This document shows positions 25,358 to 33,979 of a stretch of 64,000 nucleotides of DNA, piece after piece; positions within the stretch are counted from its first letter, which is position 1; the number at the start of each line of letters is the position of its first letter. Both the position numbers and the translations under genes were made by a program. The notes under the pieces were generated by a model. It was not told where the DNA came from and did no database searches. It worked only from the letters and a program-made list of their open reading frames with translations. This DNA is from Bacillota bacterium (GTDB taxonomy: Bacteria; Bacillota; Clostridia; Oscillospirales; Ruminococcaceae). The stretch is from assembly GCA_023457355.1 (NCBI GenBank), contig JAEWLW010000003.1:1-64000 (forward strand), written 5' to 3'.

Positions 25358-26233
25358 TCATTCATGCAGTTTGCGCACCGGCACCCAGATTTCGCTTTTA
25401 TAATCCGTTTTGCTGGTATCGGGCGATTCGTTCCACAAAATCTCCGGCCCTTCGGCGGATTCAAAGCCGGACGTCGGGAACCATTCGGCATAGATGCCGG
25501 CCCATGTTTTCTGCAAGGCATCCGGAAAAGAGCCGACCGCCTTGAAAACCGCCCACGTGGACGCCGGGACAGGCAACAGGCTGTAGCCGCCGTCATAAGG
25601 CTTTGAGGTGGCGACGCCGATATACTGGTCAAGCGCAGTCCCTTCTTCGGTGCGGTTTTCAAAATTTGATGAGACGCTGAGTATGCCCTTGGGTTCAACA
25701 TCACAAAGGCTTTTAAGCTCCGCGATAACTTCCGGCGTCAGTTTTTGCACCACCTCGTCCATCTGCGGATTCACGCCCTTAAACTGCATCGTAATTCTCT
25801 TTTTAAAGCCCACAATATAAAAAGCCTCTTTATCAACAATACGGTAATCCATTTCTACTCCTCCTCTAATGGTCAGCTGAAAGGTCATCGGCGAAAAAAC
25901 CTTCAACGCGGTATCTGCTTTTTTGGCCTGCGACGGGGTGACGCCATGCATCGCATAAAACGCCTTGCTGAACGCTTCGGGCGATTCATACCCCAACCGC
26001 AGTGCGAGATCGATAATTTTGAGCTGCTTTGTTTGCAACAATTCTCCTGCCAGAGAGAGCCTTCTTCGACGAATGTATTCGCCTAGCGGCATTCCCGCCA
26101 GAAAAGAAAACATCCTTCTAAAGTGGTATTCCGAACATCCTGCTATTTGCGAAATTTGCCCAGGGTCCATTTCATTGGTCAAATTATTTTCAATATAAGC
26201 CATTGCTTTATTGAATTGCGCCAGCATATTCAT
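25358..26233 (-). CDS. AraC-family regulator with GyrI-like ligand domain
   Basis: Transcription factor with two N-terminal helix-turn-helix motifs (about residues 8-106; DPGQISQIAGCSEYHFRRMF and RLGYESPEAFSKAFYAMHG) and a C-terminal GyrI-like/effector-binding domain (from about 125), the arrangement of Rob- and BmrR-related drug-responsive regulators. ATG at 26233 is chosen because AAGGAGG lies nine bases ahead; 33 more codons are open upstream without support. It has 291 residues. Convergent to the M20 gene and divergent from the helicase; target unknown. Confidence 0.88.
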   Translation of the reverse strand: MNMLAQFNKAMAYIENNLTNEMDPGQISQIAGCSEYHFRRMFSFLAGMPLGEYIRRRRLSLAGELLQTKQLKIIDLALRLGYESPEAFSKAFYAMHGVTPSQAKKADTALKVFSPMTFQLTIRGGVEMDYRIVDKEAFYIVGFKKRITMQFKGVNPQMDEVVQKLTPEVIAELKSLCDVEPKGILSVSSNFENRTEEGTALDQYIGVATSKPYDGGYSLLPVPASTWAVFKAVGSFPDALQKTWAGIYAEWFPTSGFESAEGPEILWNESPDTSKTDYKSEIWVPVRKLHE

Positions 26234-26442
26234 TGTTTGATGCCTCCTTACGTACTTATAATACCTGAAACAGGAGATGAATGCCTGATATTTTTGTTGC
26301 GGATTATCACAGGTTATGACGCGCTTCGTCAATTATAATATAGACAGCATTCGGCAAGATTGGCGCATTCATAACATAACGCTATTATTTATCGCCCAGT
26401 TGTGCTATACTATAAAATATTAAAATGCTTTAAACAGCTTGC

Positions 26443-26474
26443 CTTGCGGCGTGCAAGATAAAAACCGCCGCAAG
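26443..26474 (+). repeat. Hairpin in the helicase leader
   Basis: Perfect 9-bp inverted repeat CTTGCGGCG (26443-26451) with CGCCGCAAG (26466-26474), directly ahead of the ribosome site of the DEAD-box gene. Could influence its translation. Confidence 0.5.
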
Positions 26475-26505
26475 AGAAACACAGAAAAAGGAAAAAACCG
26501 ACTCC

Positions 26506-27864
26506 ATGACATTTAAAGAACTGAATTTGATTTCGCCTATTCTTTCTGCGCTGAAAACGCAGGGCTACGAGTTGCCCACGCCGATACAGCAGCAGGCCAT
26601 TACCCCTGCGCTCAAAGGCCGGGATCTGCTTGGCTGCGCGCAGACCGGAACAGGTAAAACAGCAGCCTTTGCACTGCCCATTTTACAGCGGCTTAACGCA
26701 GCCGATATGGCCAAGGCCAAGCGCAAAGTGCGCGCGCTGATACTCACGCCAACCCGTGAGCTGGCATTGCAGATACACGAGAGCTTTATCGCCTACGGCA
26801 AACAGCTGCCGCTTAAAAGTACCGTTATTTTTGGCGGCGTTTCGCAAAATCCGCAAACTGAGCAGCTTGCGCGCGGCACCGATATTCTGGTGGCTACGCC
26901 GGGACGTTTGCTCGACTTGATCAATCAGGGTTTTATTGATCTTTCCGGCCTTGAAATTTTTGTTTTGGATGAAGCCGACCGGATGTTGGACATGGGCTTT
27001 ATCAACGATGTTAAAAAGGTTGTGGCCCGCCTGCCACACGATCGGCAGACGATGTTGTTTTCGGCCACCATGCCCGCTGAGATAGAACAGCTTGCCAACA
27101 GTATGTTGGCCGACCCTGTCAAGGTGGCGGTTGCGCCGCCGGCCACGACGGTTGAACTGATTGAGCAGTCGGTTTATCTGACCGATAAGACTAAAAAACG
27201 CGATCTGCTCACCTGGATTCTGAAAAACCATTCGATCTATTCGGCATTGGTTTTCACCCGTACCAAGCATGGCGCGGACCGGGTGGCAAAAGCCCTGAAT
27301 GGTGCAAAAATTTCGGCGATGTCGATTCACGGCGACAAGTCACAGGGCGCGCGCCAGCTGGCGCTGAGCAACTTTAAAAGCGGCAGGGTGCAGGTTTTGG
27401 TCGCCACCGATATTGCGGCGCGCGGGATTGATATCGACCAGCTTTCGCACGTGATTAATTTTGATCTGCCCAATGAACCGGAAACCTATGTGCATCGCAT
27501 TGGCAGAACAGGCCGTGCGGGCGCCGACGGCGTGGCGATGTCGTTTTGCGATTTTGACGAGCTTGAGTATCTCAAGGATATTGAAAAGCTCATCCGCAAA
27601 AAAATCAGGGTGGAGCAGGAGAATCCCTATCCGATGCAGGTGTTTGAGCCCGCGCCCAAAAAGCCTGCCAACGCCCGCCATAACAGCGCGCAGAACAATC
27701 AGGCCGCACCGCGCCCTGCAAAGGCCGTGGCAAAAAGTGCGATTTCTGCCGGCGCTGAACGGATTTCCGGCCAGAGCGGTACTGCGCACAGGCGGTCAGG
27801 CGCGGCACGCCGTAAAAACCGCCATTCCGGCTCAAAACTGCATGATGGTCAGGGACATGCTTAA
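26506..27864 (+). CDS. DEAD-box ATP-dependent RNA helicase (RhlE/CshA-like)
   Basis: RNA helicase for RNA turnover or ribosome assembly, often cold-induced. Motifs: Q motif PTPIQQQAI, I AQTGTGKT (45-52), Ia PTREL, II DEAD (155-158), III SAT, VI HRIGRTGRAG. The core of about 375 residues resembles RhlE, and the C-terminal 75 residues are basic and rich in Ala, Asn and Arg, likely an RNA-binding tail. ATG at 26506 after AAGGAA. Divergent from the AraC gene. Confidence 0.92.
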   Translation: MTFKELNLISPILSALKTQGYELPTPIQQQAITPALKGRDLLGCAQTGTGKTAAFALPILQRLNAADMAKAKRKVRALILTPTRELALQIHESFIAYGKQLPLKSTVIFGGVSQNPQTEQLARGTDILVATPGRLLDLINQGFIDLSGLEIFVLDEADRMLDMGFINDVKKVVARLPHDRQTMLFSATMPAEIEQLANSMLADPVKVAVAPPATTVELIEQSVYLTDKTKKRDLLTWILKNHSIYSALVFTRTKHGADRVAKALNGAKISAMSIHGDKSQGARQLALSNFKSGRVQVLVATDIAARGIDIDQLSHVINFDLPNEPETYVHRIGRTGRAGADGVAMSFCDFDELEYLKDIEKLIRKKIRVEQENPYPMQVFEPAPKKPANARHNSAQNNQAAPRPAKAVAKSAISAGAERISGQSGTAHRRSGAARRKNRHSGSKLHDGQGHA

Positions 27865-27990
27865 TTTTAGAACAGATTCGATCATTTTGTGATTTGCACC
27901 TTACAACGACGTTAAAGCAATTCTTATTGTTGCTTTTAATAGATGCCCGAATATATGTCACACCAGCAAGGCTGTTAGGAGGAATTGTGC

Positions 27991-29082
27991 GTGCAAGACA
28001 ATCAAGCAGGAGAATTCATTATTCCGACGGAACCCGCGTTTGCCGATGCCCAAGCCGTCTTACTCTCGACAAAAGAGCAACAGGTGATCGACGAGTTTGC
28101 CCAGAAAATTGATTTGAACAATTCCAGCATTGTGTTGCAGTACGGCGCCGCCCTGCAAAAAAAGATTGCGGGCTTTTCCGAGACTGCGCTTGGTAACGTG
28201 CGCACAAAGGATTTGGGCGAAACGGGCGGCATGATCACCGATCTGATTGCCACGCTGAAGGGCTTTTCCTTTGATGAAGAGAAACCCAAGGGCCTGGCCG
28301 GTTTGTTTAAAAAAGGTCAAAACCGCATTGAGACGCTTAAAATTGGTTATGGAAAGGCCGAGCAGAATGTTGAAAAAATTGCCGGCATGCTCGAGGACCA
28401 CCAGCTGCTGCTCTTAAAGGATATTTCAACGCTGGACAAGCTTTATGACATGAATCTCTCCTATTTTAAAGAGCTCTCAATGTATATTCTGGCGGGCAAG
28501 AAGAAGCTGGCGCAGGAGCGCAAGACCACGCTGACAGCGCTTCTGGAGAAAGCCAGGCTTTCAAATCTGCCGGAGGATGCGCAGGTGGCCAACGATTTTT
28601 CAAATATTTGCGATCGTTTTGAAAAGAAGATTTCCGACCTTGAGCTAACGCGGATGGTCTCCATTCAGATGGCACCGCAGATTCGCCTTTTGCAAAATAA
28701 CAATACACTGATGGCAGAAAAAATTCAGTCCACAATTGTCAACACCATTCCGCTTTGGAAGAGCCAGATGGTGCTGGCGCTGGGGCTTGCGCATTCGCAG
28801 CAGGCTATGCAGGCCCAGCGCGCGGTGTCGGATATGACCAATGAGCTGTTGCGTAAAAATGCCGAGATGCTCAAAACCGGCACGATTGAAACCGCACGGG
28901 AGGCCGAGCGCGGGATTGTCGACCTTGAAACACTAAAAAACACCAATACAATGCTGATCAGCACGCTGGATGAGGTACAGCAGATTCAGGCACAGGGCAG
29001 AGAAAAACGCCGCGCCGTTGAATCGGAACTGTACGGCCTTGAGACTGAATTAAAGCAAAAGCTGCTGGATTTACGCGGTTGA
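27991..29082 (+). CDS. TelA-like toxic anion resistance protein
   Basis: Cytoplasmic helical protein of the TelA family, named from tellurite resistance but often linked to envelope stress. The 363 residues are largely alpha-helical and coiled-coil; family stretches include KGLAGLFKKGQNRIETLKI, the central MVSIQMAPQIRLLQNN, and QSTIVNTIPLWKSQMVLALG. GTG at 27991 is eight bases after AGGAGG; a TTG two codons earlier is too close to it. The usual XpaC neighbour is missing; a TPM-domain protein follows instead. Confidence 0.88.
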   Translation: MQDNQAGEFIIPTEPAFADAQAVLLSTKEQQVIDEFAQKIDLNNSSIVLQYGAALQKKIAGFSETALGNVRTKDLGETGGMITDLIATLKGFSFDEEKPKGLAGLFKKGQNRIETLKIGYGKAEQNVEKIAGMLEDHQLLLLKDISTLDKLYDMNLSYFKELSMYILAGKKKLAQERKTTLTALLEKARLSNLPEDAQVANDFSNICDRFEKKISDLELTRMVSIQMAPQIRLLQNNNTLMAEKIQSTIVNTIPLWKSQMVLALGLAHSQQAMQAQRAVSDMTNELLRKNAEMLKTGTIETAREAERGIVDLETLKNTNTMLISTLDEVQQIQAQGREKRRAVESELYGLETELKQKLLDLRG

Positions 29083-29111
29083 TCACGCTAAACCAAAGGG
29101 AGCGCCACATC

Positions 29112-29855
29112 ATGATGAAACACAGCCGAAAGCATTTGCCGTTTTCCGTCTTTGTCGTCCTCCTTGCGGCGCTGCTGCTGTTGCAGCCCTGTTTGGCAGC
29201 GACAAAAGATCCGGTGACGGCTTCGGAACCGATGGTTTACGTCAGCGATTTGGCAAATGTGCTGTCTGACACGGTTGAAGCTTCCATGACCGCGCAAAGC
29301 GCCGCATTGGACGCATTGACCGGCGCGCAGCTTGTGGTTGTTACCGTCGATTTTCTGGGCGGAGAAAATATTCGCGATTATTCCCGCGCTTTGTTTAATC
29401 GCCTTCAGATTGGGGATGCAACAAAAAACAACGGCCTGTTGCTCCTTTTGGTTACCGGAGAGGATAATTATTACGCGCTGCAGGGGAAGGGGCTGGAAAC
29501 GGCGCTTTCAGACGCAATGCTTGAGGATTTGTTGCAAGAATATCTTGAACCGGATTTTACGGCCGGTTTTTATGAAGCGGGCGCGCAAAAAACCTATGCC
29601 GCTCTCTTAAATGTGTTTGGAAATTTATATGACTTGGGCGATCAGGGGGTACTGGTGGCTGCAGCCGAAGCGAAGGAAGCGCAAATTAAAATTGAACGGG
29701 CCAACAGGCAAAAGCAGGGCCTTTTGTTTGCCGCCGGAGCGGTGCTGTTAATTCTGCTGCCTGCGGCAATGCTCGCTGTTGCAACCGGCAATGCCGGCCG
29801 CCGTCGGCGCAAAAGGCGAAAAGAGTCGGTTGTACGCCAGAGAACAGATGACTGA
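29112..29855 (+). CDS. Membrane-anchored TPM-domain protein
   Basis: Extracytoplasmic TPM (YgcG-like) domain protein. N-terminal signal peptide or anchor (LLAALLLLQPCLAA, about 17-32), TPM domain (about 40-185; YVSDLANVLS and KNNGLLLLLVTGEDNYYALQGKG), then a membrane helix (about 205-228) and a strongly basic tail RRRRKRRKE on the cytoplasmic side. ATG at 29112 follows GGGAG by nine bases. Starting 30 bases after telA, it is probably co-transcribed; the pairing suggests a joint envelope function, but none is proven. Confidence 0.8.
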   Translation: MMKHSRKHLPFSVFVVLLAALLLLQPCLAATKDPVTASEPMVYVSDLANVLSDTVEASMTAQSAALDALTGAQLVVVTVDFLGGENIRDYSRALFNRLQIGDATKNNGLLLLLVTGEDNYYALQGKGLETALSDAMLEDLLQEYLEPDFTAGFYEAGAQKTYAALLNVFGNLYDLGDQGVLVAAAEAKEAQIKIERANRQKQGLLFAAGAVLLILLPAAMLAVATGNAGRRRRKRRKESVVRQRTDD

Positions 29856-30116
29856 CTTTTTTGTGATTACGTCAAAGCTATACCGTATTCTGGAAGATGC
29901 AAAAATTTAGCCGATTTTAATTATGGAAATTAAATAAAATGGGGTTAAACTTTGACATTTCTGATTGGTATTTTCAGCTATTCGTTCGGTAAATAACAAA
30001 CTACTCTTGACTTTTTAGTCAAAAAGCGATAAAAATAATATGTGCGTCTTGCATGATTTAAATAACTGGAGCGGCTTTTTAACCGCTTCTCCACATCACA
30101 GGGAGCAAAAGCACAG
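29856..30116. other. Intergenic region before apbE
   Basis: About 260 AT-rich bases. Holds the apbE promoter and its overlapping inverted repeat; no clear terminator for the TPM gene and no gene. Confidence 0.5.
30007..30035 (+). promoter_or_regulatory. Promoter of the apbE-rnf operon with overlapping inverted repeat
   Basis: TTGACT (30007-30012), 17-bp spacer, TAAAAA (30030-30035). The -35 is one arm of a perfect repeat TTGACT-TTTT-AGTCAA (30007-30022), so a dimeric regulator could compete with polymerase here. The -10 is only fair. Confidence 0.5.
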
Positions 30117-31154
30117 ATGAACAAAACAAAATATTTTGCAGCCGTTATTGTTGTGCTTTGCACCGTCGTGTTATTTGGTTGCGCACAAGGTCAGACAGCG
30201 GAGCGCTCTGCCACCGGCATAGAATTTGTCATGAACACCTGGATAGAGCAGCGTTGGTACGGTAAAAATGCGCAAAAGACCTACGATGAAGTTTTGGGTG
30301 CGTTAAGGGATTTGGAAAACAAGCTTTCGCTTTACGTTGGAGACAGTGAAATTTCACGTTTAAATTCAGCGGCGGGATTGCACCCCGTCGCGCTTTCTCA
30401 TGACACCTATCAGTTTTTGCAGCAGGCGGTCGGCTATTGCGCACAGGCCGATGGATTGTTTGATATCACCATTGCGCCGTTGACACTGGTTTGGAATGTG
30501 ACGGGCGAAAACCCGCGCGTGCCCACACAGGTGGAAATTGAAAATGCGCAAAAGCTGGTGGATTATCGCCGCATTATTTTTGACGATGATAACGAGACGG
30601 TGATGCTTGCCGATAAGGACATGCAAATTGATCTGGGGGGCATTGCCAAGGGCATGGCCGCGGCGCTAATGCGGCAATATCCCGTGGAGAATGGTGTTCA
30701 GGGTTATGTATCCATCGGCGGCAATATGATGGTTCAGGGCAAAAAGCCGGACGGTTCGGCATATGTAATCGGCATCCGGGATCCGCGCGGAGACGCCTCG
30801 GAGTACATTGCGTCGCTGTCGCTTGAGGGGCTGACCATGGCGACCACCGGCGATTACGAACGCTATTTTGAACAGGACGGTGTGCGGTATCATCATGTGC
30901 TCGACCCGTTTACCGGCTATCCTGCCAAAACCGATTTGATTGCGGTGACGGTTGTCTCTGAAGACGGGGCGCTGGCCGATTACCTTTCAACCTTGATTTT
31001 TATGCGGGGCACACAGGCGTTGCCCCAATATTTAAACCGTGACGACTGCATGGTGCTGGCGGTTACAAACAATCTGGAGGTTTATGCCTCCCAGCCGATG
31101 CAAAAGCGCCTGACGATCAACACCGAAAAAACCGCTTATAAATTTGAATTTTAA
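30117..31154 (+). CDS. apbE: FAD:protein FMN transferase ApbE, lipoprotein
   Basis: Attaches FMN through a phosphoester bond to threonines of RnfD and RnfG on the outer face of the membrane. It has a lipoprotein signal with lipobox LFGC (Cys22) and the ApbE core with NKLSLYVGDSEISRLNSA, IDLGGIAKGMAA and VLDPFTGYPA; 345 residues. ATG after GGGAG. First gene of a run leading without large gaps into rnfCDGEAB, which fixes its likely substrates: RnfD Thr154 and the RnfG GAT threonines. Confidence 0.94.
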   Translation: MNKTKYFAAVIVVLCTVVLFGCAQGQTAERSATGIEFVMNTWIEQRWYGKNAQKTYDEVLGALRDLENKLSLYVGDSEISRLNSAAGLHPVALSHDTYQFLQQAVGYCAQADGLFDITIAPLTLVWNVTGENPRVPTQVEIENAQKLVDYRRIIFDDDNETVMLADKDMQIDLGGIAKGMAAALMRQYPVENGVQGYVSIGGNMMVQGKKPDGSAYVIGIRDPRGDASEYIASLSLEGLTMATTGDYERYFEQDGVRYHHVLDPFTGYPAKTDLIAVTVVSEDGALADYLSTLIFMRGTQALPQYLNRDDCMVLAVTNNLEVYASQPMQKRLTINTEKTAYKFEF

Positions 31155-31182
31155 GATTTTACTTTTGAGAGGGGAGAATACG

Positions 31183-31701
31183 GTGCCACCAAAACACCAC
31201 ATGGCCTATAAAGTGGCGTTTCAGGGGCTGATGCTGGCGCTGGCACTGGTGCTTTCTTTCTTCGAGTCGATGCTGCCCGCGCTGCCGTTTCTGCCGGTTG
31301 GCGTCAAGCTGGGGCTTTCAAACATCGTGACGATGTACTGCCTGTTCTTTTTAGGCGCCAAAACCGCATTTTCTGTCGCGGTGCTCAAGTCGCTTTTTGT
31401 ACTGCTTACCCGCGGCGCTGTCGGAGCGGCGCTGAGCCTTTCGGGCGGGTTGTGTTCGGTTTGCCTCATGCTGCTTTTCCGCAAGCTGCCGGGCTTAAGC
31501 GACCGCCTTATCAGCATTGTGGGCGCCATTTCCCACAATGTCGGCCAGCTGGTTTTAGCCAGCATCATTCTAAAATCGGTTTACACCTTTTATTATTTGC
31601 CCGTCATGATTCTGTCCGGTGTGGGCATGGGTCTTATCACGGGAATTTTACTTCGGTTAGTTATGCCCTATCTGAAAAACGTCAATAGGGCTATCAAATA
31701 A
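31183..31701 (+). CDS. Hpre_diP_synt_I-type membrane protein (Gx transporter family)
   Basis: Integral membrane protein with about five helices, annotated in the family as heptaprenyl diphosphate synthase component I or ECF-like 'Gx' transporter. Marks: VGVKLGLSNIVTMYCLFFLG and GAVGAALSLSGGLCS. GTG at 31183 lies seven bases after GGGGAG; the frame is open 13 codons further up, overlapping apbE, without better support. It has 172 residues. Genes of this family often sit between apbE and rnf genes in Clostridia; the role is uncertain. Confidence 0.82.
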   Translation: MPPKHHMAYKVAFQGLMLALALVLSFFESMLPALPFLPVGVKLGLSNIVTMYCLFFLGAKTAFSVAVLKSLFVLLTRGAVGAALSLSGGLCSVCLMLLFRKLPGLSDRLISIVGAISHNVGQLVLASIILKSVYTFYYLPVMILSGVGMGLITGILLRLVMPYLKNVNRAIK

Positions 31702-31732
31702 CAACACTTTTTAAGTATTGGGGGAAACATCA

Positions 31733-33040
31733 GTGTCTATTAAAAGACTGAGCGGTGTCCATGCGCCTCACCACAAGAACACCGCAGAGTGCGCTCCGCA
31801 GCGCATTCCGACTCCCGACAAGGTCACCATTCCGATGAACATGCACATCGGAGCGCCATGTACGCCTGTAGTTAAGGCGGGCGATCTTGTTAAAGTCGGT
31901 CAGGTTATCGGAGAAGCCGCGGGATTTGTCAGCGTACCCGTTCATGCCAGTGTATCCGGAAAGGTTGTTAAAATTGACGAGCTTCTGGGGAGCAACGGCG
32001 CGAAGGCAAAGGCTGTTGTCATTGAGGCCGACGGCCTGCAGGAGATTTCTGAGACGGTCGTTCCACCCGTTGTCGAGACGACCGAACAGTTTTTAGCAGC
32101 TGTGCGCGCCAGCGGACTGGTCGGCCTGGGTGGCGCGGGCTTCCCGACGGTGGTCAAGCTGTCGGTCAAAAATCCGAATTCTGTCGATTATCTTCTCATC
32201 AACGGCGCGGAGTGTGAGCCATACATAACCTCCGATCTGCGCACGATGGTCGATGACTATGAGCATATCCTCAAGGGCACTGCGCTGATCAAGAAATTTG
32301 TCGGCCAGAAGAAAACCATCATCGGTATTGAGGATAACAAGCCTGAAGCCATCAAGCTGTTTCAGGAAAAGACGGCGAATGATCCTGATTTTGAGGTCAT
32401 GGCCATGCCGTCTCTCTACCCGCAGGGCGGTGAAAAAGTGCTTATCCACAACGCAACCGGCCGCGACGTGCCCGAAGGCAAGCTGCCGCTTGACGTCGGC
32501 TGCATCGTCATCAACGTCACAACGCTGGCATTCATCTCCAAGTATATCGAGACCGGCATGCCTTTGGTTGAAAAGTGCCTGACCGTCGACGGCTCTGCCG
32601 TTGCCAAGCCGGGCAACGTCATTGCCCCCATCGGAACCCCCATTGCTAAAATATTTGAATTCTGCGGCGGCTATAAAGCCGAGCCCAGAAAGATTCTTTA
32701 CGGTGGCCCGATGATGGGCATTGCCGCGCCCGGCGATGAGTTTCCGCTGCTCAAGAACAACAATGCTGTACTCGCCTTTGCCGAGAAGGAAGCAACGCTG
32801 CCGCCCACTACCGCCTGCATCAAATGCGGACGTTGCGTGGCAGCCTGCCCTGTGGGCCTGATGCCGGCAACCATCGAGCATGCCTTTAAGATTAAGAATG
32901 TTGATATGCTCAACGAGCTAAAGGTCATGATTTGCATGGAATGCGGCTGCTGCTCGTTTGTATGTCCGGCGAAACGCGAACTCGTTCTGACCAATAAGCT
33001 TGCCAAGGCCATGGTCAGAGAAGCTTCGCAGAAAAAGTAA
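31733..33040 (+). CDS. rnfC: Rnf complex subunit RnfC
   Basis: Peripheral NADH-interacting subunit of the ferredoxin:NAD+ oxidoreductase. N-terminal RnfC barrel-sandwich domain (SVSGKVVKI), Complex1-51K-like NAD/FMN region (GLGGAGFPTVVK, INGAECEPY), and two [4Fe-4S] motifs near the end, CIKCGRCVAACP and CMECGCCSFVCP. It has 435 residues. GTG at 31733 is eight bases after GGGGG; the TTG five codons upstream overlaps that site. First rnf gene in the order C-D-G-E-A-B. Confidence 0.96.
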   Translation: MSIKRLSGVHAPHHKNTAECAPQRIPTPDKVTIPMNMHIGAPCTPVVKAGDLVKVGQVIGEAAGFVSVPVHASVSGKVVKIDELLGSNGAKAKAVVIEADGLQEISETVVPPVVETTEQFLAAVRASGLVGLGGAGFPTVVKLSVKNPNSVDYLLINGAECEPYITSDLRTMVDDYEHILKGTALIKKFVGQKKTIIGIEDNKPEAIKLFQEKTANDPDFEVMAMPSLYPQGGEKVLIHNATGRDVPEGKLPLDVGCIVINVTTLAFISKYIETGMPLVEKCLTVDGSAVAKPGNVIAPIGTPIAKIFEFCGGYKAEPRKILYGGPMMGIAAPGDEFPLLKNNNAVLAFAEKEATLPPTTACIKCGRCVAACPVGLMPATIEHAFKIKNVDMLNELKVMICMECGCCSFVCPAKRELVLTNKLAKAMVREASQKK

Positions 33041-33052
33041 GGGGTGAAAACA

Positions 33053-33979
33053 GTGAGTAATCCAATGATCGTAACCTGCTCTCCGCATATTCGCCACCAG
33101 GATACCACCACGTCGATCATGCGCGATGTGCTTATTGCACTTGCTCCTGCACTGCTGGTTTCTGTTTTTGTTTTTGGTGTGCGCGCACTGCTTCTTGTCG
33201 CTGTCTGCGTGGCTTTCGCAGTCGGCGCCGAATATGCATTTGAAAAAGCCTGTGGCAAGCCCATCACCATCGGTGATTATTCCGCCGCCGTCACCGGCGT
33301 GCTGCTCGCTTACAACTTGCCGCTCGGCCTCCCGCTGTGGATGGCTGCGTTCGGCTCCATTGTGGCCATTATTGTTGCCAAGCAGTTGTTTGGCGGCATT
33401 GGCCAGAACTTTGCAAACCCCGCCATCACTGCGCGTATCGTGCTGCTGATCTCCTTCACCGGCCCGATGACCGACTGGGTGACCGGCTATCCCGACGCCG
33501 TTGCCGGCGCGACGCCGCTGACGCTGATGGCAACCGGCCAGGCTGACAAGCTGCCCTCCATCGCCCAAATGGCGCTGGGCCAGATTGGCGGCTGCATCGG
33601 TGAGGTCAGCGCGGTTGCGCTGCTCATCGGCTTTGCGTACCTGCTTTACCGCAAGGTTATCACCTGGCACATCACCGTTTCGTTCATTGCTACCGTTGCG
33701 GTGCTCACCGCACTTTTGGGCCAGAGCCCGGTTTACCACATCTTTGCGGGCGGCCTGATGCTGGGTGCCATCTTTATGGCGACCGATTACAGCACCTCTC
33801 CGCCTACACCTAAGGGCCGCGTGATCTTCGGTATTGGCTGCGGTCTGTTAACCGTGCTGATCCGTGTGTACGGCAGCTATCCCGAGGGCGTTTCCTTCGC
33901 GATTCTGCTGATGAACATCATGGCCCCGCACATCTCGAATCTCACCCGAAATAAGGCTTTGGGAGGTGCCGCGAAATGA
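33053..33979 (+). CDS. rnfD: Rnf complex subunit RnfD
   Basis: Membrane subunit carrying covalent FMN, part of the ion-translocating path. About nine helices; the flavinylation motif is AGATPLT with Thr154 as acceptor. It has 308 residues. GTG at 33053 follows AAGGGG by eight bases; an in-frame GTG at 33044 overlaps the site. Its stop overlaps the rnfG start (ATGA). Confidence 0.95.
   Translation: MSNPMIVTCSPHIRHQDTTTSIMRDVLIALAPALLVSVFVFGVRALLLVAVCVAFAVGAEYAFEKACGKPITIGDYSAAVTGVLLAYNLPLGLPLWMAAFGSIVAIIVAKQLFGGIGQNFANPAITARIVLLISFTGPMTDWVTGYPDAVAGATPLTLMATGQADKLPSIAQMALGQIGGCIGEVSAVALLIGFAYLLYRKVITWHITVSFIATVAVLTALLGQSPVYHIFAGGLMLGAIFMATDYSTSPPTPKGRVIFGIGCGLLTVLIRVYGSYPEGVSFAILLMNIMAPHISNLTRNKALGGAAK

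Noticed and set aside
32093..33739. Long minus-strand frames opposite rnfC and rnfD
   Set aside because: Shadows of the rnf genes, caused by codon bias.
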